From NCBI GenBank assembly GCA_016710885.1, contig JADJUC010000031.1, positions 24,258 through 88,257 on the forward strand: a stretch of 64,000 bases of DNA. The letters run 5' to 3'. Numbering within the stretch: the stretch's first letter is position 1; every line of letters begins with the position of its first letter. Of this stretch, positions 25,385 to 35,353 are shown one piece after another. The position numbers and the translations under genes are program-made. The notes under the pieces were generated by a model. The model saw nothing but the letters and a program-made list of their open reading frames with translations. It ran no database searches and was not told the origin of the DNA. This DNA comes from Candidatus Proximibacter danicus. GTDB lineage: Bacteria > Pseudomonadota > Gammaproteobacteria > Burkholderiales > Rhodocyclaceae.

Positions 25385-25912
25385 TCAATCGGCGGCAGCC
25401 CACGAGAGCATCACGCATTCGCCGTAATCGAACTTCAGCTGCGACCATTCCGTCACCGACAGTTGCCGCACATGGCCCACCGCGGCTCGTATCACGCCAG
25501 CGTGAGTGACCACGACACAAGCCGGTAAACCTTCCGCTGCCAGCCCGTTCAGGCAAGCCACACTGCGTGCCTGCAGCATTGCCGCTGACTCGCCACCCGG
25601 TGGTGCGTGGTGCAGCAGGTTGGCAGCCCAGGCATCGAGGGCCTCGATGCTGATTTCGTCCCAGCGCTTTCCTTCCCATTCGCCGAAGTGCATCTCCATC
25701 AACCCGGTTTCGAAGCGGGGTGCCGGATGCAGGGCTTCGGCCAATGCCCGGCAGCGTTGCAGCGGGCTGGAAATCAGTGGCAGGTCGGTGGGGAGTTGCG
25801 TGCGCAGGGCCGTCGCCGTTTGTTCCACGTCCAGCGCCGGCAAATCGAGCTGCCCGTAGCAGACACCGTCTGCAACCTGCGGCCGGGGGTGGCGGATCAG
25901 GAAAACCTGCAC
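25385..25912 (-). CDS. cobC: Alpha-ribazole phosphatase (histidine phosphatase family)
   Basis: This 175-aa protein has a GTG start. The phosphohistidine motif is FLIRHPRPQ, as in CobC enzymes where the usual RHG is RHP. CYGQLDLP follows, then SSPLQRC, MHFGEWEGKRWDEI and the second catalytic His in VVTHAGVIRA. It removes phosphate from alpha-ribazole-5'-phosphate (or adenosylcobalamin phosphate) in nucleotide-loop assembly. It overlaps cobS by 16 bases and belongs to a cobT-cobS-cobC minus-strand operon. Confidence 0.9.
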   Translation of the reverse strand: MQVFLIRHPRPQVADGVCYGQLDLPALDVEQTATALRTQLPTDLPLISSPLQRCRALAEALHPAPRFETGLMEMHFGEWEGKRWDEISIEALDAWAANLLHHAPPGGESAAMLQARSVACLNGLAAEGLPACVVVTHAGVIRAAVGHVRQLSVTEWSQLKFDYGECVMLSWAAAD

Positions 25913-26661
25913 AGCAGCCCGAGGTAGAAAGCGACTTCGGCAAGTTGCTGCGTGGCGCCGAGGCAGTCGCCGGTATAGCCGCCCAGCCGGCGCTGGAACT
26001 TGCGCGTCAGCCAGGCGGTCGCCGCCGCTGCCAGCAGCACGCCGGTGATGACCGACAGCGGAGGCAGCAGCACCAGCGCAATGAGGCCAAAGAAGCCGGC
26101 GACGGCCAGTTCGCCGAGTGAAATGCGCGTGGCCAGCGGCTTGGCCTTGCCTTCGTCGCGGGCATAGTCGAGAAAGTGCATTACCGAGGTAGCGCAGAGC
26201 CGCGACAGCGCATGGCCGGCGATCAGCGCGGGTGCCACCAGCAGCATGTCGAGCTCAACCAGGGCCATGAACTTGGCGAGCAGCAGCAAGACCAGCGCGA
26301 TGGCGCCGTAACTGCCGATGCGTGAGTCCTTCATGATTTCCAGCGTTCGTTCCCGCGTCCAGCCGCCGCCGAAGCCGTCGACCATGTCGGCCCAGCCGTC
26401 TTCGTGGAAGGCGCCGGTGACGAGAATGGTGGCGGCCATCGCCAGCAGCACGGCCAGCGTCTTCGGGAAGAAGAAGGAAGTGAGCGCGAAGACCAGCGCG
26501 CCAATCAGGCCGACGATCAGGCCGACCAGCGTGAAATAGCGCGCCGAATGGTTGAGCATCTCCGCCGAATGCCCGACCCAGGCCGGCACCGGCAGCCGCG
26601 TGAAGAAGCGGACGGCGCCGAAGAAATATTCCAACTCGCGGATAAGAAGATTTTTAACCAC
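25897..26661 (-). CDS. cobS: Adenosylcobinamide-GDP ribazoletransferase
   Basis: This protein is about 254 aa from the GTG at 26661 (VKNLLIRELEYFFGAVRFFT); a GTG at 26679 would add six residues. It is polytopic, with the family motifs FFTRLPVP, GAFHEDGWADMVDGFGGGW and DSRIGSYGAIALVL. CobS joins adenosylcobinamide-GDP with alpha-ribazole at the inner membrane to give adenosylcobalamin. It lies between cobT (81 bases upstream) and cobC (overlapping). Confidence 0.93.
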   Translation of the reverse strand: MVKNLLIRELEYFFGAVRFFTRLPVPAWVGHSAEMLNHSARYFTLVGLIVGLIGALVFALTSFFFPKTLAVLLAMAATILVTGAFHEDGWADMVDGFGGGWTRERTLEIMKDSRIGSYGAIALVLLLLAKFMALVELDMLLVAPALIAGHALSRLCATSVMHFLDYARDEGKAKPLATRISLGELAVAGFFGLIALVLLPPLSVITGVLLAAAATAWLTRKFQRRLGGYTGDCLGATQQLAEVAFYLGLLCRFS

Positions 26662-26742
26662 GGCGTGCACAGCGAGCACGGCGAAGGCAAGAACCTTCAG
26701 GTAGCGCGCCCTTCGATTTTTTGTCGCCGTGCCCGCCGTGGT

Positions 26743-27804
26743 TCATTTTTCGGTCCGCTCCGAAACCCCGGCCGATTCAAAGCTGGCCATCTCGTTGAGG
26801 AAGGCTGCTGCTGCCTTGACCAATGGCCAGGCCAGCGCCGCGCCGGTGCCTTCGCCGAGGCGCAGGCCGAGGTCGATCAGCGGTTCGGCATCGAGTGCCT
26901 TCAGTTGCGCCTGATGCCCGGGTTCGGCCGAGCGGTGGCAGAACACGGCGTAGGGCAGGATGTTCGGCTCGATGCGCGCGGCAACGAGGAAGGCCGCACC
27001 GACGATGAAGCCGTCGATCAGCAGCACCATGCCGGCTTCCGCCGCGCCGAGCATGGCGCCGGCCATCATGGCGATCTCGAAGCCGCCGAATTCGGCCAGC
27101 ACTGCCTGCGCATGTTCGCTGCTGCCCTTGGCGTCTGCCGGCAGGCCAGCACGTTCGGCAGCCTGCTTAAGCAGCGCGCGCTTGCGCGCCAGGCCGGGGT
27201 CGTCGAGGCCGGTGCCGCGGCCGATGCATTCATCGAGCGGCGTGCCGGTCAGAGTGTGGGTAATGAGCGAGGCAGCGGCGGTGTTGCCGATGCCCATTTC
27301 GCCGAAGCCGAGCACCTTGCAGCCGTTTGCTGCCAGTTCGCGCGCCAGCGCTGCGCCGCGGGCAATCGCCGTGTCGCGTTCGGCCGGTGTCATCGCCGCT
27401 TCTTCGATGTAGTTGCGGGTGCCCAGTGCCACCTTGGCGTCGATCAGTCCGTCGCGCTCTCCGAAGTCGCGGGCGACCCCGGCATCGACCACCTTCAGCC
27501 CGAGGCCGTTGGCGCGGGCGAAGACGTTGATGGCGGCGCCGCCGGCGAGGAAATTTTCCACCATCTGCCAGGTCACGTCCTGCGGGAAGGCCGAGACGCC
27601 GGCCTTGGCCGCGCCATGGTCGCCGGCGAAGACAGCGATGTGCGGCGCGTCGAGAGACGGCGTCAGCGTCTGCTGGATCAGGCCGATCTGCAGCGCCAGG
27701 CGCTCCAGCATGCCCAGCGCGCCCTGCGGCTTGGTCTTCAAATCGATCTTGTGCTGCAGGGCGGCGGTCAGCCTGGTATCGGGGCGGGCAATATGGAAAC
27801 TCAT
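26743..27804 (-). CDS. cobT: Nicotinate-nucleotide--dimethylbenzimidazole phosphoribosyltransferase
   Basis: This 353-aa protein is full length. It shows KTKPQGALGMLERLA, FAGDHGAAKAGVSAFPQDVT, FGEMGIGNTAAASLI and the glutamate near the C-terminus in RLGEGTGAALAW that serves as general base. CobT makes alpha-ribazole-5'-phosphate from dimethylbenzimidazole. It heads the minus-strand cobT-cobS-cobC set and diverges from cobU across 64 bases. That is too short to hold a cobalamin riboswitch, and I see none. Confidence 0.95.
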   Translation of the reverse strand: MSFHIARPDTRLTAALQHKIDLKTKPQGALGMLERLALQIGLIQQTLTPSLDAPHIAVFAGDHGAAKAGVSAFPQDVTWQMVENFLAGGAAINVFARANGLGLKVVDAGVARDFGERDGLIDAKVALGTRNYIEEAAMTPAERDTAIARGAALARELAANGCKVLGFGEMGIGNTAAASLITHTLTGTPLDECIGRGTGLDDPGLARKRALLKQAAERAGLPADAKGSSEHAQAVLAEFGGFEIAMMAGAMLGAAEAGMVLLIDGFIVGAAFLVAARIEPNILPYAVFCHRSAEPGHQAQLKALDAEPLIDLGLRLGEGTGAALAWPLVKAAAAFLNEMASFESAGVSERTEK

Positions 27805-27868
27805 GAAATGTCTGCTTTAGGGAAATGCGGCGATTATACCGGCAGCCCTCCTGTGCTATTTTTGACCC

Positions 27869-28414
27869 ATGAGAGAACTTGTCATTGGTGGGGCCCGTTC
27901 GGGCAAGAGTGCGCTGGCTGAAAAACGTGCAGCAGAGAGTGGCTTGCGCGTCATCTACGTGGCGACGGCAGAAATTCAGGATGAAGAAATGGCGCGCCGT
28001 ATTGCCCATCATCGCGCTCGTCGCCCGGTCGAATGGGGGCTGGTTGAGGCGCCCTTGCATCTAGCGGCAGCGCTGGAGGTGAATGCTGCCAAGGACACCT
28101 GTCTCGTGGTCGACTGTCTGACCCTGTGGCTTTCGAACCTGCTCTTCGCCGGTGCCGCCGCGCACCAGGTCGAAGCTGGTCAGGCGGTCGATTGTCCGCT
28201 GCTCGAACGCGAAACTGCGGCACTGATTGAAATTCTGCCGACCCTGCCGGGTTGGATCACGCTCGTTTCCAACGAAGTCGGCTGGGGCATCGTGCCGATG
28301 CACCCGGTCTCGCGCTGTTTCGCTGACGAGCAGGGGCGGCTCAACCAGCGCGTGGCGGCGGTCTGCGATCGCGTCACGCTGGTAGCGGCAGGGCTGCCGC
28401 TGACGCTCAAGTAA
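27869..28414 (+). CDS. cobU: Adenosylcobinamide kinase / adenosylcobinamide-phosphate guanylyltransferase
   Basis: This 181-aa protein begins with the P-loop GGARSGKSALAE and contains VIYVATAEIQDEEMARRI, HHRARRP and DCLTLWLSNLL, ending with SNEVGWGIVP. CobU phosphorylates adenosylcobinamide and transfers GMP to it, making the CobS substrate. With cobT, cobS and cobC it completes nucleotide-loop assembly. No corrin-ring genes are present, so locally the function looks like salvage. Confidence 0.95.
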   Translation: MRELVIGGARSGKSALAEKRAAESGLRVIYVATAEIQDEEMARRIAHHRARRPVEWGLVEAPLHLAAALEVNAAKDTCLVVDCLTLWLSNLLFAGAAAHQVEAGQAVDCPLLERETAALIEILPTLPGWITLVSNEVGWGIVPMHPVSRCFADEQGRLNQRVAAVCDRVTLVAAGLPLTLK

Positions 28415-28447
28415 GGGTAAGCTGCAAAAAAACAGGGAGAGAGATCC

Positions 28448-29062
28448 ATGCACCGCCTGCTCGACGTACTCGCTTCCGGGGTGCACGACACCAAGAATCA
28501 ACTCTTTATTGCCGAGTCGGAGATTGCGGCGCTCGAGGCAAAACACGGCCTCGATCTCTCTGAGGCACGTTACGCAATAGAGCTGGCGTCTAGCCGCCTC
28601 TCTCGTACCCTTGTGGCCTATCACCTGCTGCGCAAGGATGCGACGCTGGCAGTCGTGCCAGCAGTAATCGACGATCTGTGCGCCGAAGTGCTCCTTGACC
28701 AGAAAAAACATCTGGCACACGCCGGCATTGAACTGGAAGTTGCCTGCGCTGTTCGTGACGAATGGCCGCTCGATCGCGACCTGATTACTGACGTGCTCAA
28801 CAACGCCGTGCAGAATGCCGGCCGCCATGCTCGCAGCAAGGTGTGCCTGAAGGCGTGGAATGATGACACCACCCTCTTTTTTCGCATCGAGGATGACGGG
28901 GCAGGATTTGCTGAATCGCAGGCAGGGATTACGCGCGGCACGGGCCTTATCGTGGCCGAGCGGATCATCTCGCTGCACCAGCGGGGCGGGCGGCACGGCA
29001 GTCTGCATCTCGCGAACGGCGGCGAGCTGGGTGGCGGCTTCTTCGAGATGCACCTTCCCTGA
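28448..29062 (+). CDS. Orphan-type sensor histidine kinase core without sensor domain
   Basis: This 204-aa protein consists of a phosphoacceptor helix region with an H-box-like GVHDTKNQLF (His13) and a HATPase_c domain. The ATPase shows the N-box DVLNNAVQNAGRHA, G1 IEDDGAGFAES and G2 GTGLIVAERI. No membrane segment or input domain exists, so it must sense through a partner or be recruited. It is nine bases upstream of a response regulator and surely cooperates with it. A strong GGGAGAGAG ribosome site precedes the start. Confidence 0.85.
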   Translation: MHRLLDVLASGVHDTKNQLFIAESEIAALEAKHGLDLSEARYAIELASSRLSRTLVAYHLLRKDATLAVVPAVIDDLCAEVLLDQKKHLAHAGIELEVACAVRDEWPLDRDLITDVLNNAVQNAGRHARSKVCLKAWNDDTTLFFRIEDDGAGFAESQAGITRGTGLIVAERIISLHQRGGRHGSLHLANGGELGGGFFEMHLP

Positions 29063-29070
29063 AGTCCGCC

Positions 29071-30423
29071 ATGGCAATCATTGACTACCGCCAGAAGAAA
29101 TTTCTCGTCATCGACGATCAGCCGATGGCGCGCGAAAGTCTGCGGGCCATCGCCCAGACGGCAGGCGCGTTTGCCGTCGATTTCGCCCCCGGTTATCAGG
29201 AGGCCATCTTCAAGATCCGCAATAACACGCCGGACATCATCCTCTGTGATTACATGCTGGGTGGTGGCCGTTCCGGCCAGCAACTGCTGGAGGAACTGCG
29301 CCGTTTCAACCTGCTCCCCGATGAAACCATCTTCATGATGGTCACCGGCGAACAATCCTACGAGCAGGTCGTTGCCGCCGTCGAGCTGGTGCCGGACGAC
29401 TACATCATCAAGCCCTTCTCGCCTGACAAGCTGATCCTGCGCCTCGACCGGGTTGCTGCCAAGAAACAGTTCTTCGCCGCTTTCTATCGCGAAAAGCGCA
29501 AGCAGGAATACGCCAGCGCGTTGGCCATTCTGGCGAGTATCAAGGATAGCGAGGCCGGGCGCGCCTACCGTTTCGAGTCGCTGCGTCAGGAGGCTGAGGT
29601 GCACCTGGTGTCCGGCGACGCAGAGAAAGCCGAGACGGCCTATCGCAACATTCTTGAACGCTACGAATTTCCCTGGGCACGGGCCGGAGTGGCCAAGTCC
29701 CTGCACCGCCAGAATCGCCTGACCGAGGCGCGCGAGGAAATCGACAAAGTAGTGGCCGGAACCCCCCACTACTTTGACGCCGCCGACCTCAAGGCCAACA
29801 TCTGCATGGCACAGGGCGAGCACGCCGAAGCGCAGAAGGTGCTCGACGAAGTGGCGAAAAAAACGCCACGCAATTACCTGCGCAAGCGTTTGCTGGCGGA
29901 GGCCGCCGAGCTTAATGGCGATATCGCAACGGCGCAGGCGGCAATGGCCGACGTGGTCGCCAACGACAACATGCCCGGTGCTGTCTCAGCAGAAGATCAG
30001 CTGACGCTGGCGCGTACGCATGTCGGTGCTGGCGACATGATTTCTGCCGAGAAGGTGCTGCTGCTCATGCGCGAATCCGAAGTCATGAACCTCGATCTGG
30101 CACGTCAGGCCAGTTTTTCCGCGCTGCTCGCGGTAGCCTCGCCGGACAAGGGGAAACCAAAATTTTCCGGCCTGCGCCCTGCCCTGCTCGCCTCGCCGTT
30201 GCCGACGATATCGCGGGTCGACGTGCTGCGCGCCGCGTTAACGGTAGACGATCGCGAGCTAGCCGATACTCAAGCCCGGCAGATCATGTCGGGTGATGAT
30301 GCCAAACGGGTTTTTGGTGTCGTGCGCAAGCTTTATGCCCTGCAGGGGCGCGAACCTGATTTTCGCGAGATGCAGCGCCAGGTCGCGCTGCAGCGGATAC
30401 ATCATGACGAAAGCACCGAGTGA
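29071..30423 (+). CDS. Response regulator with C-terminal TPR-like repeat region
   Basis: This 450-aa protein has a receiver domain at residues 1-130: acidic pocket Asp15/16, phosphoacceptor Asp60 in IILCDYMLGGG, Thr in MVTGEQ and Lys in YIIKPFS. A long helical region of tetratricopeptide-like repeats follows, with periodic A-x(3)-Y/F patterns such as AYRNILERYEFPWARAGVA. There is no DNA-binding or cyclic-dinucleotide domain, so output is probably through protein contacts. It is coupled to the kinase upstream. Confidence 0.85.
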   Translation: MAIIDYRQKKFLVIDDQPMARESLRAIAQTAGAFAVDFAPGYQEAIFKIRNNTPDIILCDYMLGGGRSGQQLLEELRRFNLLPDETIFMMVTGEQSYEQVVAAVELVPDDYIIKPFSPDKLILRLDRVAAKKQFFAAFYREKRKQEYASALAILASIKDSEAGRAYRFESLRQEAEVHLVSGDAEKAETAYRNILERYEFPWARAGVAKSLHRQNRLTEAREEIDKVVAGTPHYFDAADLKANICMAQGEHAEAQKVLDEVAKKTPRNYLRKRLLAEAAELNGDIATAQAAMADVVANDNMPGAVSAEDQLTLARTHVGAGDMISAEKVLLLMRESEVMNLDLARQASFSALLAVASPDKGKPKFSGLRPALLASPLPTISRVDVLRAALTVDDRELADTQARQIMSGDDAKRVFGVVRKLYALQGREPDFREMQRQVALQRIHHDESTE

Positions 30424-30563
30424 TGGCCTACCTCTGCGGCCAAGCGCTTCGCGAAAGTCTAATGGCGGAAGGCAGGTCGGTATGCAGCTTGGTATTCCGC
30501 CCGCAGTTTCCGATCTATACACTTAACCTTCTTTTTATTTCCTGACCACATGGAGAACACAGC

Positions 30564-30770
30564 ATGCGAGGTTTGTTTGAGTACCGGCTTGAAGGCAATG
30601 GTGATGCGCTGGCACTGGGGGTCAATCTTGACTCGGTAAGCGCCAAGGCCCTTGCCCGGCTCGATCGTTACATCAACTGGGAAGAAATCCTGAAACTGAC
30701 GGAGAACGACCCCGAGGCTGCACATGCCGCAGAACGCCTGCACACCGTTTTGCAGCATATGGGTCGGTAG
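30564..30770 (+). CDS. Small hypothetical protein, 68 aa
   Basis: I do not recognise this protein. It is a short soluble chain starting MRGLFEYRLEGNGDALALGV, followed by two probable helices (ALARLDRYINWEEILKL and AAHAAERLHTVLQHM). The start is the ATG at 30564 and codon use matches the neighbours. It lies 140 bases after the response regulator and could be a partner of that system, but context is the only evidence. A terminator-like hairpin follows at 30804. Confidence 0.6.
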   Translation: MRGLFEYRLEGNGDALALGVNLDSVSAKALARLDRYINWEEILKLTENDPEAAHAAERLHTVLQHMGR

Positions 30771-30803
30771 CCGGCTTGTTGCCGTTCCCCGGCAACGGCG
30801 AAT

Positions 30804-30833
30804 GCCCTGCGGCACAGGGCTGTTTGTATTTTA
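30804..30833 (+). terminator. Rho-independent terminator after the 68-aa gene
   Basis: GCCCTG (30804-30809) pairs with CAGGGC (30815-30820) across a 5-base loop. TGTTTGTATTTTA follows as a T-rich tract. A second hairpin (about 30779-30797, GTTGCCG and CGGCAAC) lies just upstream. The two close the kinase-regulator transcription unit. Confidence 0.6.
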
Positions 30834-30920
30834 TCGTCAGGGAAATGAACTGAGATGCTTGAACGGGGCAGGTACGCTCCGTTCTTTTTTTGTAGTGCGG
30901 ACCCTTAGGAGGAGGCTTGC

Positions 30921-31460
30921 ATGACAACCCATCGATTGATTACGGGAACGCTTTCTGTATTACTCATGGCGGCAACCCCGGCTTTTGCCCAGAACCCGAA
31001 CATGACCGCTGAACGGATGGCAGAGTTCCAGAAACAGTTGCAGGAGCAGCAGCGCAAAGGAAAGATTGCTCCCGGCGTACAGATACCGGGCGGCACAGTT
31101 ACCGAAACACCATCGGACAAGTACGGCGGTGCAGACAAGTCAGAACTGGTAAAGCTCACTCGGAGTACTTGGCAGAGCAAGTATCCTCAGGACCAGATTC
31201 TGGCGATCCGGATCGGGATGCAAAACTGGGAGCGCAAATCCGAGAAGCGCTGGAGCAGCGGCACGAATTCCTGGTACATGGTCGATTACTCACAAATCCA
31301 GGCGATGGTCATCGTAAAAAAGGATGCGCAGTTTGCCGCGATCTATCCTTTCAATATTTCGAAGGACCACACCGACGGCAATAAAATCAGCGTTGATGCG
31401 ACTGGCAGGGAAAATCCGATGATGCATCGGCAGATTGCCCTGGGCGACCTGAAACTCTGA
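30921..31460 (+). CDS. Exported hypothetical protein, 179 aa
   Basis: A strong ribosome site (AGGAGGAGG) precedes the ATG at 30921. The signal peptide is evident (LSVLLMAATPAFA). The mature part starts with a charged Gln/Lys helix (AEFQKQLQEQQRKGK), then a compact region with WERKSEKRWSSGTNSWYMVD and a C-terminal IALGDLKL. I cannot place it in a family. A monocistronic unit is likely: it follows a terminator and is convergent with the carbonic anhydrase. Confidence 0.65.
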   Translation: MTTHRLITGTLSVLLMAATPAFAQNPNMTAERMAEFQKQLQEQQRKGKIAPGVQIPGGTVTETPSDKYGGADKSELVKLTRSTWQSKYPQDQILAIRIGMQNWERKSEKRWSSGTNSWYMVDYSQIQAMVIVKKDAQFAAIYPFNISKDHTDGNKISVDATGRENPMMHRQIALGDLKL

Positions 31461-31549
31461 CGCAACGATGGAGGGCGTGCACGGCAACGTGGCGCCTTCC
31501 TCCGCTGGATGGGTCTACGCGTCTTCTCGGGACAGATTGAAAGCTGGTG

Positions 31550-32890
31550 TTAGCGCGACTCCTTGATCAGCCTCCCGGAACTTGGCTGCACCGGCCGCGC
31601 ATTGTTGGGATAGAGGCGCGAGAAGATGGCGATCTGCTCGGCGGAAACCTGAACTGGCTGCCGCATCACCAGCCATTGCACGTTCTCCGTGCACGGCGGC
31701 GTCGTCAGCGACCCCATGTAGGTGTAGTAGGCGCGGTCCGCCGGCAGGAACGAGGCCGGGTCGACCGCCACGCTTGGCGGCGCCACTTCCTCGTTCTTTT
31801 CCAGCGGCATGTAATTCCACAATGCCTGGATGAAAGGATTCTCTGCCCCTTTTTCCATCAGCACGGCAACCACCGCCAGACGACCATCCTCGGCCTTGTG
31901 CACGAAGTGCGCGACCATGTCGAAGCCACGGCTGTTGATTCGTTCTTCCGCCGGCCGGTGAAAGTGAAACTGAACTAGCTCATAGTTCTTGCCGAGCAGA
32001 GAGAGGCTGCTTCCGCCCACAGCGACCTGCACGGTATGCCCGTTGTCAACGATACGAAACGGCGATGGCCGCCAGGCAAAATCGATGGCCGGCTGGTCGA
32101 CGCGAATACCATCGCGGATATTGATCGGCGACTGGCGCTTGCCGCTGGCACAGGCGCCGTATTCCGGACGCAGTTTGCTCCAGTTGTCCGGCCCCCCCTC
32201 CCCTTCGTAGTCCCAGTGGATATGGGCATGCGTCTTCTTTGCCGGGAGCGAACGGGAGACAGGTTTTGGCGCTTTCTTCGGCGCATTCGGCACGTCGACA
32301 GTCGAAGCGACGGACGCTTTCACCTGTTCTTTTGCGGGCTCTTTTGCCGGTGCCGGCAAAGTCGCCGCCTTCACCCCTTTCTGCACTTCCTTCTGGATCA
32401 TCGCCTCGTTGGCACGACGAAGGTCGGCCGCTGCCTCATTGGCCTTTTCGGCCATCTTCATGGCGGCGGTTTGCGCATCGCCTGGCGAGCGTGGGCGACA
32501 AACCTCACGCAGCAGCTTGTCGTCCAGACTGCCGGACCGCACCGGCATTTCTACCGCGGTTCTCACCTCTTCTTCGCGCAACAATTCACCATCGACCTTG
32601 CGCCAGGTTCGTTTCAGCGTGACGTAGGTGCGCCGCCCGCAATCGTAGCGGGTCAGTGCCTCAATGCTTTTGTATGCCCCGGAGGTGCGTGGGTCGGTCA
32701 GTTCCTTCTCGAACAGAATGCGCCCCAGAACAACCTGCTTGTTCCCCTCTTCCTGGCGAACGCTGGCCGGGTCAATCTCGACTCGCTTGTTGGCATCGGA
32801 AGAAATGGCGACCCACGCCGCCTCGGCGGCCATGGGCAGGGCAGCAATCAAAAAAACAGCGACAAGACGCTGACGCGCGGTGCGACACAT
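31550..32890 (-). CDS. Periplasmic alpha-carbonic anhydrase fused to an N-terminal surface-adhesin-E-like domain
   Basis: This 446-aa protein starts at the ATG at 32890 and has a signal peptide (LVAVFLIAALPMAAEA). Residues about 25-130 resemble the 'surface-adhesin protein E' domain (WVAISSDANKRVEIDPASV, ALTRYDCGRRTY). A Lys/Ala/Pro-rich linker follows. The C-terminal half is an alpha-carbonic anhydrase: RQSPINI, zinc-ligand HxH in LVQFHFHRP, the third His in MVAHFVHK, and SLTTPPCTENVQW. It would hydrate CO2 in the periplasm. The usual Glu before the third His region is not obvious. Confidence 0.85.
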   Translation of the reverse strand: MCRTARQRLVAVFLIAALPMAAEAAWVAISSDANKRVEIDPASVRQEEGNKQVVLGRILFEKELTDPRTSGAYKSIEALTRYDCGRRTYVTLKRTWRKVDGELLREEEVRTAVEMPVRSGSLDDKLLREVCRPRSPGDAQTAAMKMAEKANEAAADLRRANEAMIQKEVQKGVKAATLPAPAKEPAKEQVKASVASTVDVPNAPKKAPKPVSRSLPAKKTHAHIHWDYEGEGGPDNWSKLRPEYGACASGKRQSPINIRDGIRVDQPAIDFAWRPSPFRIVDNGHTVQVAVGGSSLSLLGKNYELVQFHFHRPAEERINSRGFDMVAHFVHKAEDGRLAVVAVLMEKGAENPFIQALWNYMPLEKNEEVAPPSVAVDPASFLPADRAYYTYMGSLTTPPCTENVQWLVMRQPVQVSAEQIAIFSRLYPNNARPVQPSSGRLIKESR

Positions 32891-33018
32891 GGAGCACTCC
32901 CTAGAATTCGATTCTTTATTCTCGTAACGTAAACGAATCGGCAGCGAATCACAAAACTTTAGTTGCAACCTTGGCTTTCCTTGCCATTCCACTGATTTTC
33001 AAGTAATTTTGTGACCTC

Positions 33019-33106
33019 ACGTTAGGGGTGCCGTTGGCGTTGTCGCAATGGCTGAGAGAGACCCTCCGAACCTGTACGGGTCATGCCGTCTGCAGGGAAA
33101 CGACGC
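33019..33106 (+). promoter_or_regulatory. TPP riboswitch (THI element) upstream of thiC
   Basis: The conserved blocks occur in order: AGGGGTGCC (33024-33032), GGCTGAGAGAGACCC (33050-33064), GAACCTG (33068-33074), a GGGTCATGCC helix (33078-33087) and GCAGGGA (33092-33098). This matches the thiamine-pyrophosphate aptamer. It lies about 110 bases before thiC and should reduce thiC expression when TPP is abundant. Confidence 0.93.
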
Positions 33107-33212
33107 AGTTATCCGATTTCCGAATCGAACTTCCGTCCCTCCTTGCACGTCTCAGCCCCGTAGATCGCGTTAACGCAAACTCGGCACACTCGGCACACTC
33201 GCAAGGAGCACC

Positions 33213-35129
<1,917 letters not shown>

Positions 35130-35169
35130 CCTTGCCGGCCATCATCCGGAAAGCTCCGTTCGGGCGGAA

Positions 35170-35185
35170 TGTGAAATACGTCACA
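35170..35185. promoter_or_regulatory. CRP-type palindrome upstream of the HD-domain gene
   Basis: TGTGA (35170-35174), six bases, then TCACA (35181-35185) is a perfect match to the classical CRP half-sites. A TAAAAT at 35230-35235 could be the -10 element. That would put the palindrome centre about 64 bases upstream of the transcription start, near a class I activator position. A second small palindrome, TACCA-AAG-TGGTA, lies at 35197-35209. Confidence 0.5.
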
Positions 35186-35305
35186 TCGAACCCTATTACC
35201 AAAGTGGTAGGGTGCTGAAAACGCTCAAATAAAATCGGGCGCTCGGCCGAAACACCGGTTGCAGCGCACCGATAAAAGGCGCTTCAATCCGGAGGAGGAA
35301 GGGTG

Positions 35306-35353
35306 ATGGCATCCTGCTATACGCGCAATCAATCATTGGTGCTCAGGGCGTGA
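35306..35353 (+). CDS. 15-residue leader peptide overlapping the HD-domain gene start
   Basis: An ATG at 35306, five bases after the strong ribosome site GGAGGAGGAAGG (35291-35302), opens a 15-codon frame (MASCYTRNQSLVLRA). Its TGA overlaps the GTG start of the next gene as GTGA (35350-35353). The HD-domain gene has no ribosome site of its own, so its translation probably depends on this leader. Confidence 0.55.
   Translation: MASCYTRNQSLVLRA

Noticed and set aside
27805..27868. Cobalamin riboswitch between cobT and cobU
   Set aside because: Only 64 bases separate the starts, and no B12-box or aptamer core is visible.
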